Source: Globomyces pollinis-pini
Lineage: Eukaryota; Chytridiomycota; Chytridiomycetes; Rhizophydiales; Globomycetaceae
NCBI GenBank assembly: GCA_025399215.1
Contig: MU621443.1
Span: forward strand, 1-16,786
Direction of reading: 5' to 3'
DNA length: 16,786 nt
Shown here: piece after piece, positions 1 through 7,765 of the stretch
How positions within the stretch are numbered: the first letter of the stretch is position 1
Layout: each line of letters begins with the position of its first letter
Notes under the pieces: generated by a model
The model's database searches: none
What the model was told of the DNA's origin: nothing
What the model saw: only the letters and a program-made list of their open reading frames with translations
Translations under genes and position numbers: made by a program

Positions 1-1
1 T

Positions 2-148
2 ACAGGTGATGGATCCAAGACTACAGGTGATGGATCCAATAGTACTAGTGATGAATACAAGAGTCCAGATGATGAATACAAGCGTAAAGGTGACGCATCC
101 AAGATTACTGTGGATGAAGGGAGTGGTACAGACGAAGAACTGAAGAGT
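2..148 (+). repeat. 21-bp tandem repeat, seven units, coding
   Basis: Seven in-phase 21-bp units run from base 2 to 148. The first two are nearly identical (they differ only in the last codons) and later units diverge but keep the length. The array probably continues beyond the left edge. It encodes 7-residue repeats of the partial protein ending at 175. Confidence 0.75.
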
Positions 149-175
149 ACCAGGACAGTACCGGATATAGTATAG
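2..175 (+). CDS. 3' end of an unidentified heptad-repeat protein (partial)
   Basis: The frame is open from base 2 to a TAG at 173-175, with the 5' end outside the window. I do not recognise the protein. The visible 57 residues are hydrophilic and built of seven consecutive 7-residue units encoded by seven 21-bp repeats. Units include TGDGSKT, TGDGSNS, TSDEYKS, PDDEYKR and KGDASKI; an acidic residue sits at position 3 of most units. The units drift towards the 3' end, and the protein closes with TRTVPDIV. An AATAAA lies about 25 bp after the stop. The composition (Asp, Ser, Lys, Gly, Thr) suggests a disordered or cell-surface tail, but nothing here gives a function. It could also be a relic, since the start is not visible. 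Confidence 0.5.
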   Translation, partial: TGDGSKTTGDGSNSTSDEYKSPDDEYKRKGDASKITVDEGSGTDEELKSTRTVPDIV

Positions 176-548
176 CGAACTATTGGCGTTTCTCATTTAG
201 AATAAACATTATACAACCAGAACAAAAAGTTTGGGATTGAAATTATTTAGATTGAATGCCGTAACAACATCGCGATATGGTTATGCAATGAAGTTAACCG
301 TGTGTTGGTTAATGCTTATGAAGACTTTGTATTACATCAATAACTTGATTCCATACAATAATATCTATGAGCCATGACTATCCAACAAACAGTAATTGTC
401 ATTCATTAATTGTGTTTCGAACGTGATCCATCCATAGTTTCAACACTTAAACAATTAAACGAGGCTTCTTCATTGCCAATCAACCCCTCGTTTCATCCAA
501 ACTATAAAAACCAATGCAAAGACTCCCTACAATCATCCAATTTTAGAA
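176..548. other. Intergenic stretch, no gene seen
   Basis: This stretch holds the 3' flank of the left-edge gene (AATAAA-type signal near 201) and the promoter of the 10-cysteine gene. A short in-frame run before 549 uses a non-ATG start and overlaps the TATA box of the next gene, so I do not call it. Confidence 0.5.
503..509 (+). promoter_or_regulatory. TATA box of 10-cysteine gene, copy A
   Basis: TATAAAA lies 46 bp before the ATG at 549. The same spacing is seen before copy B and the other small secreted genes in the window. Confidence 0.65.
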
Positions 549-734
549 ATGACCAACTGCCACCAAAAATCCCACTGCAAACCAGTCAAACACTGCAAGC
601 CAGTCCAAAAAAAGTGTGTCACCGTCGTCCCAGTTGACTGTGGTGTTGTCACTACCTGTGTCACTCAAAAGATTGTGTGCACTCCTGCTCCTTGCCAACC
701 AAAGCCATGTCACAGCTTTGGAAGCTACTGTTAA
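549..734 (+). CDS. Small 10-cysteine protein, copy A
   Basis: A 61-residue intronless gene. It has ten cysteines at residues 4, 10, 16, 23, 31, 37, 44, 49, 54 and 61, giving regular gaps of 4 to 7, and short repeats of the type CKPV. There is no signal peptide, so an internal or unconventionally released protein is more likely than a classically secreted one. Metallothionein-like metal binding or a disulfide-knotted structural protein are both possible; I do not recognise the family. The start is well supported: a TATA box sits 46 bp upstream and an identical protein is encoded at 16443-16628 on the other strand. The two copies differ at ten bases, all synonymous by my alignment. The polyadenylation signal AATAAA is at 744-749, ten bases after the stop. 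Confidence 0.85.
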   Translation: MTNCHQKSHCKPVKHCKPVQKKCVTVVPVDCGVVTTCVTQKIVCTPAPCQPKPCHSFGSYC

Positions 735-743
735 TTCATTTCT

Positions 744-749
744 AATAAA
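744..749 (+). terminator. Polyadenylation signal, copy A
   Basis: AATAAA ten bases past the stop of the 10-cysteine gene. The surrounding 3' flank (TTTCTAATAAAT) is also conserved in copy B and in the fragment near 12267. Confidence 0.6.
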
Positions 750-860
750 TTGTTTCTTCTAACCCACACACATCGCGTACATGATTCTGAGTTCAGATAT
801 TTAACGAAATATTTATTGATCGATTATATAACGAAATATATTTTGATTCGATTCAGCAAA

Positions 861-1955
861 CTACATATCTTCAGTAGCCCATCTGTGGTATTCTGCTTGA
901 TGCGCTTTATTATCTTGCTGAGTTTGGAATACTTTCAATTCCCAGCCATTTGAACGGTCAACTCCGTCCCAACGATACCCAGGAGGAATTCCATAACGAT
1001 TGGGTATAAAAGCGCCTTTATATCTGCTTGTGAGTACATAATTATTACCTAGGTTTATTGGATTCTTTAGTTTTCGTCACCAGTGGTGCCATGGTATCTC
1101 CCCACCTAACAACATTTTTCAATCGGTCATTTAATTCGTCATTATCAGCATAGTTTGCAAAACTAGAGAGTGAGGCTAATCTTGTTATGTTTACCTGCTG
1201 TTTTTTTCAGCTGCTAATCGTTCTGCATAGTCTCGCTCTTGTTGCTTTTGAACCAAACCTTTTCCCCACTCCATTTGCGCTTCTTCTTCTGCCTCTCTTT
1301 TACGACGCTGTTGCAATAATTCAGCTTTTTGTGCTGCCAAGTCTATTTTTTTTCCAGTTTTGTCTCGGTGTATTGTCTCTAATTCATGATCTGGTACTAT
1401 AATATCTTCTTCTGGAGATGCCGACAGTTTTCTAGATCGTTTTCTATGTACAGGGGAGATGGATCGATGCCTTTCTGGAGATGCAGTTGGGCTTTTCCTT
1501 CGACGAGTTGGTGATGGAGATGGACTACGTCTAGAACGAATTGGGGAAGCGTCAGGACTGCGTCTTCTCCTTACTGGCGATGCAGAAGGACTCCTACGGG
1601 ACTGTCGTGATGTGGGTTCTGTGGAACGTGAACGATTTGGAGAGGGAGGAGGAGAGTTTCTTCTTCGAGCAGGTGAATTTTCAATACTTGAACTTCTTCC
1701 GCGATCTGGGGAAGGAGTTGGAGACTTTCTAACACCCTCCTGAATAACATTCCAAGTATTTGTTTTGAATTGACTTTCAAAATCTTTTTCTTTGACAACG
1801 ATTGGAGCTTCATCTTGATCATCTTCTCTTCCCCAATCATTTGATTCATCAATAATAGTTGTAGTAGCATGTTTTGTCTTTTTCTTCTTTTTCTTTTGTT
1901 TTGTTGGATCTTCCATGTACGTTTTATAACGGGCCAAAATATCTTTACTTGCCAT
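861..1955 (-). CDS. BUD13: BUD13/CWC26 pre-mRNA splicing factor (RES complex)
   Basis: BUD13 is a subunit of the RES (retention and splicing) complex of the activated spliceosome. The spliced product is 345 residues from three exons: 1955-1195, 1162-1049 and 1023-861. Introns are 32 nt (1163-1194) and 25 nt (1024-1048), both GT-AG. The N-terminus has the family opening ([14 protein letters not shown], then a lysine run). Residues from about 75 to 190 are an Arg/Ser-Pro region with repeats such as [20 protein letters not shown]. The middle holds the conserved stretch ending in [11 protein letters not shown]. The last exon carries the diagnostic C-terminus: [20 protein letters not shown] and a terminal HRWATEDM before TAG. 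Without the two small introns the protein would lose this end. It is divergent from the FAS1 gene with only 70 bp between the two ATGs. The start at 1955 is the first ATG after the upstream stop. Confidence 0.93.
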
Positions 1956-2025
1956 TTTGGAATTAATTTGAAGTTGAAAAAATCCTTAATCCAAAGACTA
2001 TTTGAAAAAATTAGTAAAAAATTAA
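1956..2025. promoter_or_regulatory. Shared divergent promoter of BUD13 and the FAS1 gene
   Basis: Only 70 bp separate the two start codons, so both promoters and 5' leaders must lie here or overlap the coding regions. No TATA box is visible; the stretch is A/T-rich. Confidence 0.45.
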
Positions 2026-2454
2026 ATGACAAAGGAGGAATGTGAAGAACCCAATCAACGTCCGGATCCTGTCTGCTCAGTGTCGGGAATGAAGCGACTA
2101 GATTACTATCTCGAAAGTATACCAGAACTATCTATTGCACGAAAGTTTTTAGAATCTAATCCTTACTTTATTGATCATCAACATCATACTCTATTTATAC
2201 CAAAGGACAGGTCTTACAATACTCTTCAGAGTTTAAATACTAATAATCCGCTAGAAATGGTTCAGTTTTTCATTGCTTCCCATATTGTGAAAGGAATACT
2301 TCAATTTGATTTTCAATACCCTATTTGTGTACAAACAGAGTCTAAACAATTACTGGATATTACTATCAATAAACTTCAATTCAAAGTGAACAAATCAAGG
2401 GTTCTTGATATTGTTAAGTGTGAAAATGTTACCATTGTCATAGTCAAAAAGTAA
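2026..2454 (+). CDS. Single-domain fasciclin (FAS1)-like protein
   Basis: A 142-residue intronless protein that appears to be one FAS1 domain. The pattern seen is a helical N-terminal part (LDYYLESIPELSIARKFLE), an H1-like strand with TLFIPKDRSYNTL near residues 55-67, and an H2-like block with FIASHIVKGIL near 82-92. It ends in a strand pair (VLDIVKCENVTIVIVKK). FAS1 proteins are usually secreted or membrane-anchored adhesion proteins. This one has no signal peptide or anchor at this start, and no upstream ATG is available in the 70-bp gap before BUD13. It may be cytosolic, or an N-terminal exon may be missed. The assignment rests on motif order; similarity is moderate. Confidence 0.6.
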   Translation: MTKEECEEPNQRPDPVCSVSGMKRLDYYLESIPELSIARKFLESNPYFIDHQHHTLFIPKDRSYNTLQSLNTNNPLEMVQFFIASHIVKGILQFDFQYPICVQTESKQLLDITINKLQFKVNKSRVLDIVKCENVTIVIVKK

Positions 2455-2566
2455 CAATCCAAATCAACTAATATTTTTAGTTTATTGTTTCCGTTAAGAT
2501 CAAAATATCCTGAACATTGAAGTTACATACCAACATATGAAAATATATCATATCATCAATACATTT

Positions 2567-2952
2567 TTAAACTGCTGATGTTGAGACTTGCTCTAAAGTA
2601 TCCATCTTGAACTGTTTAGAAGTGAAAACCTTTTGTTGATCAGCTTTAATCACCTTTCCACCCTCAAAATGGATTCCTTCTTTGAGTAAATAGTCAACTT
2701 TCTTTTGACAATGTAACTTTCCTGAATATCCACCTAGAGTAAAGTCACTAGCGATGACTCGATGACAAGGTACTGTAGGAGCATAAGGATTTCTTTTCAA
2801 TGCTTGTCCAACTAGTTTATAAAAGATTGGATCACTATACCTGCTCTTGGAGAGGATCGTAAAGCCTTGGACATTTCAGCATATGTGGAAAAACATCCTT
2901 CAGGAATCTGACTGCATGCTGAATACACTTTGCTTTGGAATACTGTTGGCAT
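2567..2952 (-). CDS. O6-alkylguanine-DNA alkyltransferase, short form
   Basis: Suicide DNA repair enzyme that takes the alkyl group from O6-alkylguanine onto an active-site cysteine. Two exons, 2952-2841 and 2811-2567, are joined over a 29-nt GT-AG intron (2812-2840), giving 118 residues. The active-site block VPCHRVI is present with Cys53, preceded by the Asn-Pro hinge (KRNPYAP) and by SPRAVGQAL, which aligns with the human arginine-finger helix. YSGKL follows as in the family. The protein covers only the C-terminal DNA-binding and catalytic domain. The usual N-terminal ribonuclease-H-like domain is absent, as in the alkyltransferase-like (ATL) proteins. ATL proteins, however, lack the cysteine that is kept here. 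It converges on the FAS1 gene with a 112-bp gap. Confidence 0.88.
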
Positions 2953-3212
2953 TTTTTGATAAAATTTCAGATCCTAAAATGAGTCATCAACTGAAGTGAA
3001 GTGACAGACAACCTCTCCAGTTATCCATAGGGTTTAATTTGATATGCTGTGATGTAAAATAAGATAAATGCAGGTATCGTAATATAAAATAGGAGTGGTA
3101 AAAGAGGAAGAAATGTCTTTGGAATGTTAACAAGGTACTAAAAACAGAGTTTTAAAACCATACATTACAATAGGGTAGATTTCATTCATAATATTTTTAT
3201 TGAAACAGCAAA
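2953..3212. other. Intergenic stretch, no gene seen
   Basis: This AT-rich gap holds the 5' flank of the alkyltransferase gene and the 3' flank of the Lys-Arg precursor gene, with its reverse-strand AATAAA at 3196-3201. No other coding signal is visible. Confidence 0.5.
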
Positions 3213-3458
3213 CTATAGGCGAGAGAAATGAATACGTTTTGGATCTTCCTTAACCTCTTCGTCTCTCTTAAATAGAATAATATCATCGCCTTTAACCTCT
3301 TCGTCTCTCTTCAATAGAATAAAATCATCGCTAGCAGGTTCAATATGATCACGCTTTCCAGTGTGGTCCCAAATTGGTCGACTAAGACTCTCTTCACGCT
3401 TTTCAGGAATCACCAAACCATTAACAAGAGCAATACAGGCAAGAATAATAAATTTCAT
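3213..3458 (-). CDS. Secreted precursor with five Lys-Arg processing sites
   Basis: An 81-residue intronless protein with an N-terminal signal peptide (MKFIILACIALVNGLV). Lys-Arg pairs lie at residues 20-21, 35-36, 50-51, 64-65 and 74-75. Cutting after each pair, as Kex2-type proteases do, would release peptides of roughly 6 to 15 residues. The middle units are repeats: DDFILLKRDEEVKG and DDIILFKRDEEVKE, encoded by a 42-bp tandem duplication. This is the layout of Kex2-processed repeat proteins and of peptide pheromone precursors. No known mature peptide is recognised. A TATA-like element (GCATAAAA, reverse strand, about 3497-3504) lies some 40-46 bp before the ATG. AATAAA on the reverse strand is at 3196-3201, just after the stop. 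Confidence 0.72.
   Translation of the reverse strand: MKFIILACIALVNGLVIPEKREESLSRPIWDHTGKRDHIEPASDDFILLKRDEEVKGDDIILFKRDEEVKEDPKRIHFSRL
3245..3332 (-). repeat. 42-bp tandem duplication inside the Lys-Arg precursor
   Basis: Two near-identical copies of about 42 bp lie side by side in frame and encode the DD-x-I-L-x-KRDEEVK units. Differences are a few bases only, so the duplication looks recent or kept homogeneous. Confidence 0.7.
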
Positions 3459-4212
3459 TTGATTTTGATTTGTTTTCTCAAATGAATTCGATGCGTTTTA
3501 TGCAATCGAACAATGGAATGAGAGAACAATGGCATTGTCTACTATGAATGTAATATATCCTGCCACATCAAATATTTAGTCTTTCACAATAACTGATGTA
3601 AATAGATCGTTTGTCAATCACTTGCACATTGTAATTAGCTGTAACTGCCCTATACATATCCAGTCCCTGTCACATTTGTCTTCTATTACTACCAAATTGA
3701 GAACGACGGGTTACTTAACTATGGATGTTAAAATCTCCATGTTAGAATATTATTGAATGGGATACTACATCAAAGAAAAGCATGTCAACAATAGAATTCC
3801 AACACGAACAATAATCGTAATGCAATTGTTTACTAGTTTTCATTGTCTAACATTCTCTCTTACGAATTTTGTTAGTGAGTGCCAAATTCAATTTAATCGA
3901 TTGTATCATTACTAACTATAATGTCAAATGTGGGTTTATGATGCAAGTGTCTGTGAAACCCAGCACCCACAATCAAGTGATTGTACAGGGATCTCGTTTT
4001 GCACCACAGTAACAGTTTTGTACTCAAATCCAATTGGGAAACAATGTTTTGAAAAAATTAATTGGATTGGTATGATTCAATTATTAAATGAGCAAGTCCA
4101 GAAAGTGTGCAGAGACAGTAGAGGACGCCATGGAAGGATCTGAATTGCGTTTGTTTCAAGAGCCTTGAAAGCCCAATGGAGGCTTCAATTCAAACAACCG
4201 CCTCGAAGAAAG
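3459..4212. other. Long intergenic stretch, no gene supported
   Basis: About 750 bp without a convincing gene on either strand. The open frame at about 3928-4143 has no recognisable domain, no signal peptide and no promoter element, and I leave it uncalled. The stretch lies between two genes for secreted proteins that point away from each other, so it probably contains both upstream regions. Confidence 0.45.
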
Positions 4213-4219
4213 TATAAAT
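4213..4219 (+). promoter_or_regulatory. TATA box of the Ala/Thr/Pro cell-surface gene
   Basis: TATAAAT lies 51 bp before the ATG at 4264. Transcription starting about 30 bp downstream would skip the in-frame ATG at 4225 and make 4264 the first start codon. Confidence 0.6.
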
Positions 4220-4263
4220 TACCCATGAATTCTATGGAGAATTATTCAAATATAAAGATAAAA

Positions 4264-4890
4264 ATGTTCTCCTACCTCGCCATTGCTTCTGTCGCTATCG
4301 CTGCCCCAAACTACGGATACAACGCCCCTGTTGCTCCAGTTGTTGCAGACTATAAAGCTCCAGTTGCTGTTTACACTACTCCATGTGAAATCCCAGTAGC
4401 AACCACCGCTCTTCCAATTGTTGTCCCAACTGCTGGTTACGTTGCTCCAACCGCCGGCTATGTTGCTCCAACTGCTGGATCCTACATTGCTACTACTGCT
4501 GCCCCTATTGCCACCACTCCTTGTGAAAAATCCCTTCCACTTCCAACTGGAGGATACGTTGCTCCAATTGCTACCACTGCTGCCCCAGTTGTGGAAACTC
4601 CTTGTGAAACTGCTGCTCCAATTGTCACCCCAGGATACGTTGCTACCACTGCTCTTCCAATTGCTGGAACTCCTTGCGAAACTTCCCTTCCTATCGTCAC
4701 CCCTGGTGAATATTCAGGTGCTTATGCTACTCCAAACGCACTCTACTCTGAATCCACCCAACTCGCCGATGCTACCTATCCTCAAGCCACTCAACCAGCT
4801 TATGCTGGATACGGAAATGTGATCAGCTCTGCTGCCACCAACGGTGGATTTGCTATTGCTGCCATCGCTGCAATCGCTTTCACTCTCTAA
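4264..4890 (+). CDS. Secreted, probably GPI-anchored Ala/Thr/Pro-rich repeat protein
   Basis: A 208-residue intronless protein, probably a cell-wall or surface protein. The signal peptide is MFSYLAIASVAIA followed by Ala-Pro-Asn. The body is rich in Ala, Thr, Pro and Val with repeats of two kinds: GYVAPTA, and a cysteine unit of the form TPCE repeated four times (PCEIPV, PCEKSLP, PCETAAP, PCETSLP). Each unit carries one cysteine. The C-terminus (SSAATNGG then FAIAAIAAIAFTL) looks like a GPI-attachment signal. The many Thr/Ser residues are likely O-glycosylated. The frame is open further upstream to about 4165, but I start at 4264 because the signal peptide begins there and the TATA box at 4213 fits. 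Codons ending in C or T are preferred (GCC/GCT, ACC/ACT, CCA), suggesting high expression. AATAAA follows at 4942-4947. Confidence 0.85.
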   Translation: MFSYLAIASVAIAAPNYGYNAPVAPVVADYKAPVAVYTTPCEIPVATTALPIVVPTAGYVAPTAGYVAPTAGSYIATTAAPIATTPCEKSLPLPTGGYVAPIATTAAPVVETPCETAAPIVTPGYVATTALPIAGTPCETSLPIVTPGEYSGAYATPNALYSESTQLADATYPQATQPAYAGYGNVISSAATNGGFAIAAIAAIAFTL

Positions 4891-4941
4891 ACTGTTAGAA
4901 ATTTGTTAGCTTTTGTATGTATCTCCTTTTTCGTTTAATTC

Positions 4942-4947
4942 AATAAA
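4942..4947 (+). terminator. Polyadenylation signal of the cell-surface gene
   Basis: AATAAA about 50 bp after the stop codon at 4888-4890, in an AT-rich flank that converges on the succinyl-CoA ligase gene. Confidence 0.55.
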
Positions 4948-5104
4948 ATCATTCATCTGAACTCTTTTCGGTTACTACTGCTGTATATATAAGTTGATTA
5001 CTTTTGGTTGGTCACTTAATACATCAGATTATGAAAGTGATTTAAAGTTTATTTCAATTTAAGAATGAGGTCAAATAAAATGTTTTTTAATGACATGAGA
5101 TTGT

Positions 5105-6498
5105 TTAGTTGGTACTAAAAGAAACTTTAACATCAGCTTCACGACCTAATTGAACGATTTCACTCATCTTGACAGCCTTGGAAGCAGCTTCATCTAGATC
5201 GTCAATAGAGAATATCTTTAATCCTGATTCTTGAATTAATTTTTTGGCAGCTTCGACTTCAGTTCCTTGAAGTCTGACAATAAGTGGTAATTCAAGACCC
5301 AATTCTTGAACAGCTGCAATGATACCTTGAGCGATGATATCACATCTCATGATTCCTCCAAAAATATTGACCAAGATAGCAGAAACTCTTGGGTCAGATG
5401 AGATAATTTTGAATGCTTCTGCTACTTGTTCTTTTTGAGCACCACCACCAACATCCAAGAAGTTAGCAGGATCACCTCCATGAAGTTTGATAATATCCAT
5501 GGTAGCCATAGCAAGACCAGCACCATTGACTATTTTCCATTATGATATTTTAAATATTACCTAAACAACCAATGTTTCCATCTAACCCAATGTAATTAAG
5601 ATTCCATTTTGCGGCAGCAACTTCACGCTTATCTTCTTGGGATTTGTCACGTAAAGCAAAGATTTCTTGTTGACGGAATTCAGCATTATCATCGAATCCA
5701 AATTTGGCATCCATACACATGACTTCTCCTGATTGGACTTCAGCAAGTGGGTTGATTTCAATCATGGTAGCGTCTTTCTCAAGGAAAATTTTATATAATT
5801 TCATGAAGGTATCAGCAGCCTATTTCATATGTTAAATTCAATTCTATACCTTTTCAACTGCATCATTTTCAAATCCAATCTTACGAGCAACTTCAATAGC
5901 ATCGTTATAGTTTAAACCAGAGTTGATATCGATAACGTGTGACACAATTGCTTCTGGTGTTTCATGGGCAACAGTTTCAATATCCATACCACCCTGAGAA
6001 GAAGCGATAATAACAGGGTTTTGAGAGGCTCTATCCATAATGATAGCAAAGTAGTATTCTCTACGAACATATACACGTTCGACGACAAAAACCTGAATAT
6101 TAGGCTATATAAAGACCTACATCATTACAAGGACGGCCAGCAGCACCAGTCTGCTTGGTGATGAGTTTATGGCCAAGCATCTTTGAAGCGTAGTTTCTAG
6201 CTTGTTCTGGTGAATAGCACATCTTGACACCCCCTTGTAGACCGGAATCGAAATGTCCCTTTCCACGACCACCAGCAAGCACTTGGGCCTTGATGACTGA
6301 ATCTGGAGTTCCCAATTGACGGGCAAATTCTTCAGCTTCATCAGCAGTTTTAGCAACACCACCACGAGCAACAGTTACACCATATTGCTTCAAAAGAGAC
6401 ATAGAATTATGCTCGTGAATGGATAGAAACCTCTTGCTGTTTGACTTTGGGATTGTTTTTGATAGTAATCGTTGGGAATGAGAAGCCAGACGAAACAT
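5105..6498 (-). CDS. Succinyl-CoA ligase beta subunit, mitochondrial
   Basis: TCA-cycle enzyme subunit that, with the alpha subunit, makes ATP or GTP and succinate from succinyl-CoA in the mitochondrial matrix. Four exons (6498-6121, 6092-5850, 5819-5561, 5529-5105) join over GT-AG introns of 28, 30 and 31 nt (6093-6120, 5820-5849, 5530-5560) to give 434 residues, a normal length. The first 25 or so residues are rich in Arg, Ser and Lys without acids, as expected of a mitochondrial targeting peptide (ending near KRFLSIHEH). The ATP-grasp part shows AGGRGKGHF and GGVKMC. Later signatures are [31 protein letters not shown] and [11 protein letters not shown]. The join at the last intron restores [15 protein letters not shown], a conserved family block. 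I do not choose between ADP- and GDP-forming types. It shares a 100-bp divergent promoter with the F-box gene. Confidence 0.95.
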
Positions 6499-6598
6499 TG
6501 AAAAAAAACAAAGAAATTTTACTCCAATTAGACCGCAAACACAAACAACTTACTGCGCGTAATTCAACAAACAAGAAACTTAGAACTGAATCGATCTG
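6499..6598. promoter_or_regulatory. Divergent promoter between succinyl-CoA ligase and F-box genes
   Basis: 100 bp separate the two ATGs. No TATA box is visible. There is an A-rich run next to the ligase start codon. Confidence 0.4.
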
Positions 6599-7612
6599 AT
6601 GGAGAGACAATATTCTGCGCTTGTAGCCAGGAGTCCTGTTGAAAAATCAAATCAGTATTTATACACTCTTCCCACTGAAATCCTATTGGAAATTGCTTCG
6701 CATCTTTCGCCACTACAGTATCATTCCTTACGGTTTGCTTCTAAATTCTTTTCATTGCCGAGTATCGCTACTTTGACGACTGAAGCTTACTTTCAATTCC
6801 TAAACGAGCATACTTTAACACCTGCATTATATTATTCAAAACTATTGAAATTAAAGTCACACTCAGTTTACTCCAACCTACCACTCTTTGTCACCAACTC
6901 TCAGTATCTCCTGTTGATAAAGTATAAACATGAACAAGAATGTATTAGACAACTCTCAAGAAACAATTATTTATTAACAAAGAAAACAAAACAGACTTCT
7001 TTTGAACTATCTTTTCAATCAAACATCATGCCCAGCCTCCCAATATATCTGTTGAAGGATGGAGATATAGATCCATCCACCAACAATAATTTAGCAATAC
7101 AAACAGCATGTCAGCAAGGCTATTATTATCTTACTAAATATTTATTAACCCATCCTGGTGTAGATCCTTCCATTAATCACAATATCTGTATTCGTTATGC
7201 TTGTAAATTTGGATTCCTCAAAATATTAAATTTGTTGCTCAACCATCATTTAACAAATCCGGCCGTATCGAATAATGAAGCTATTCGTATAGCATCATCT
7301 CGAGGTCATTTTGAAATTGTGAAAAGGTTATTACTTGACGACCGAGTGGACCCCAGTGACCTTGAAAATGAAGCTCTACAAAATGCAGCAAGTAGAGGAT
7401 ATGACGATATTGTGGCATTGTTGTTGAATGACCCACGAGTGGATCCATCAATGGAAGATCATTATGCCATAAGAATTGCGTGTTTACATGGTCATTTTTC
7501 TGTCGTAAAAAGGTTATTGGAAGATAGAAGAGTTAATTCTACCGCTTTTGGATATGTTGAAGAATGGCTTACAAAGAATTCACCTAATTCTTACTTTTGG
7601 TTACCAAAATAG
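6599..7612 (+). CDS. F-box protein with ankyrin-like repeats
   Basis: A 337-residue intronless protein. An F-box spans about residues 24-51 (LPTEILLEIASHL then SPLQYHSLRFASKFF). It would bind Skp1 and make the protein a substrate receptor of an SCF ubiquitin ligase. Residues 158-312 hold about five 31-33-residue ankyrin-like repeats of the pattern VDPS..N.AIR.A...GH..VVKRLL.D.R; clear units are SNNEAIRIASSRGHFEIVKR and MEDHYAIRIACLHGHFSVVK. These would choose the substrate. This repeat style is common in expanded families of zoosporic fungi and also in giant viruses, so it says little about descent. Substrate unknown. The start at 6599 is the only ATG before the F-box that gives a normal length. 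Confidence 0.82.
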   Translation: MERQYSALVARSPVEKSNQYLYTLPTEILLEIASHLSPLQYHSLRFASKFFSLPSIATLTTEAYFQFLNEHTLTPALYYSKLLKLKSHSVYSNLPLFVTNSQYLLLIKYKHEQECIRQLSRNNYLLTKKTKQTSFELSFQSNIMPSLPIYLLKDGDIDPSTNNNLAIQTACQQGYYYLTKYLLTHPGVDPSINHNICIRYACKFGFLKILNLLLNHHLTNPAVSNNEAIRIASSRGHFEIVKRLLLDDRVDPSDLENEALQNAASRGYDDIVALLLNDPRVDPSMEDHYAIRIACLHGHFSVVKRLLEDRRVNSTAFGYVEEWLTKNSPNSYFWLPK

Positions 7613-7765
7613 TTTAAACCAGCTCACTTTATGAATCCGTTTTTGTTAATATAATTTATACTCTGTATCTTTGTCATAGATGAAACATTGATTAACAGTG
7701 AATATCAAATATAACATGCAACTCGCCCCAGTGATTAATAAGAGAATAAAGATATAAGATGAATA

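Noticed and set aside
410..637. 75-codon frame ahead of the 10-cysteine gene
   Set aside because: It starts at TTG, spans the TATA box at 503 and overlaps the 549-734 gene, which has an identical second copy in the window.
750..953. 67-codon frame on the + strand
   Set aside because: It lies across the last BUD13 exon (861-1023, -) and has no domain or promoter.
1459..1743. 94-codon + strand frame
   Set aside because: It is a shadow of the BUD13 Arg/Ser repeat on the opposite strand.
3928..4143. 71-codon + strand frame
   Set aside because: No signal peptide, domain, repeat or promoter; it lies in a long gap and may occur by chance.
4165..4263. Longer N-terminus for the Ala/Thr/Pro surface protein
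   Set aside because: The added residues hide the signal peptide, run through the TATA box at 4213 and use a non-ATG start.
4418..4822. Leucine-rich 134-codon + frame and a 72-codon - frame in the surface gene
   Set aside because: Both are shadows made by the repeated codons of the 4264-4890 gene.
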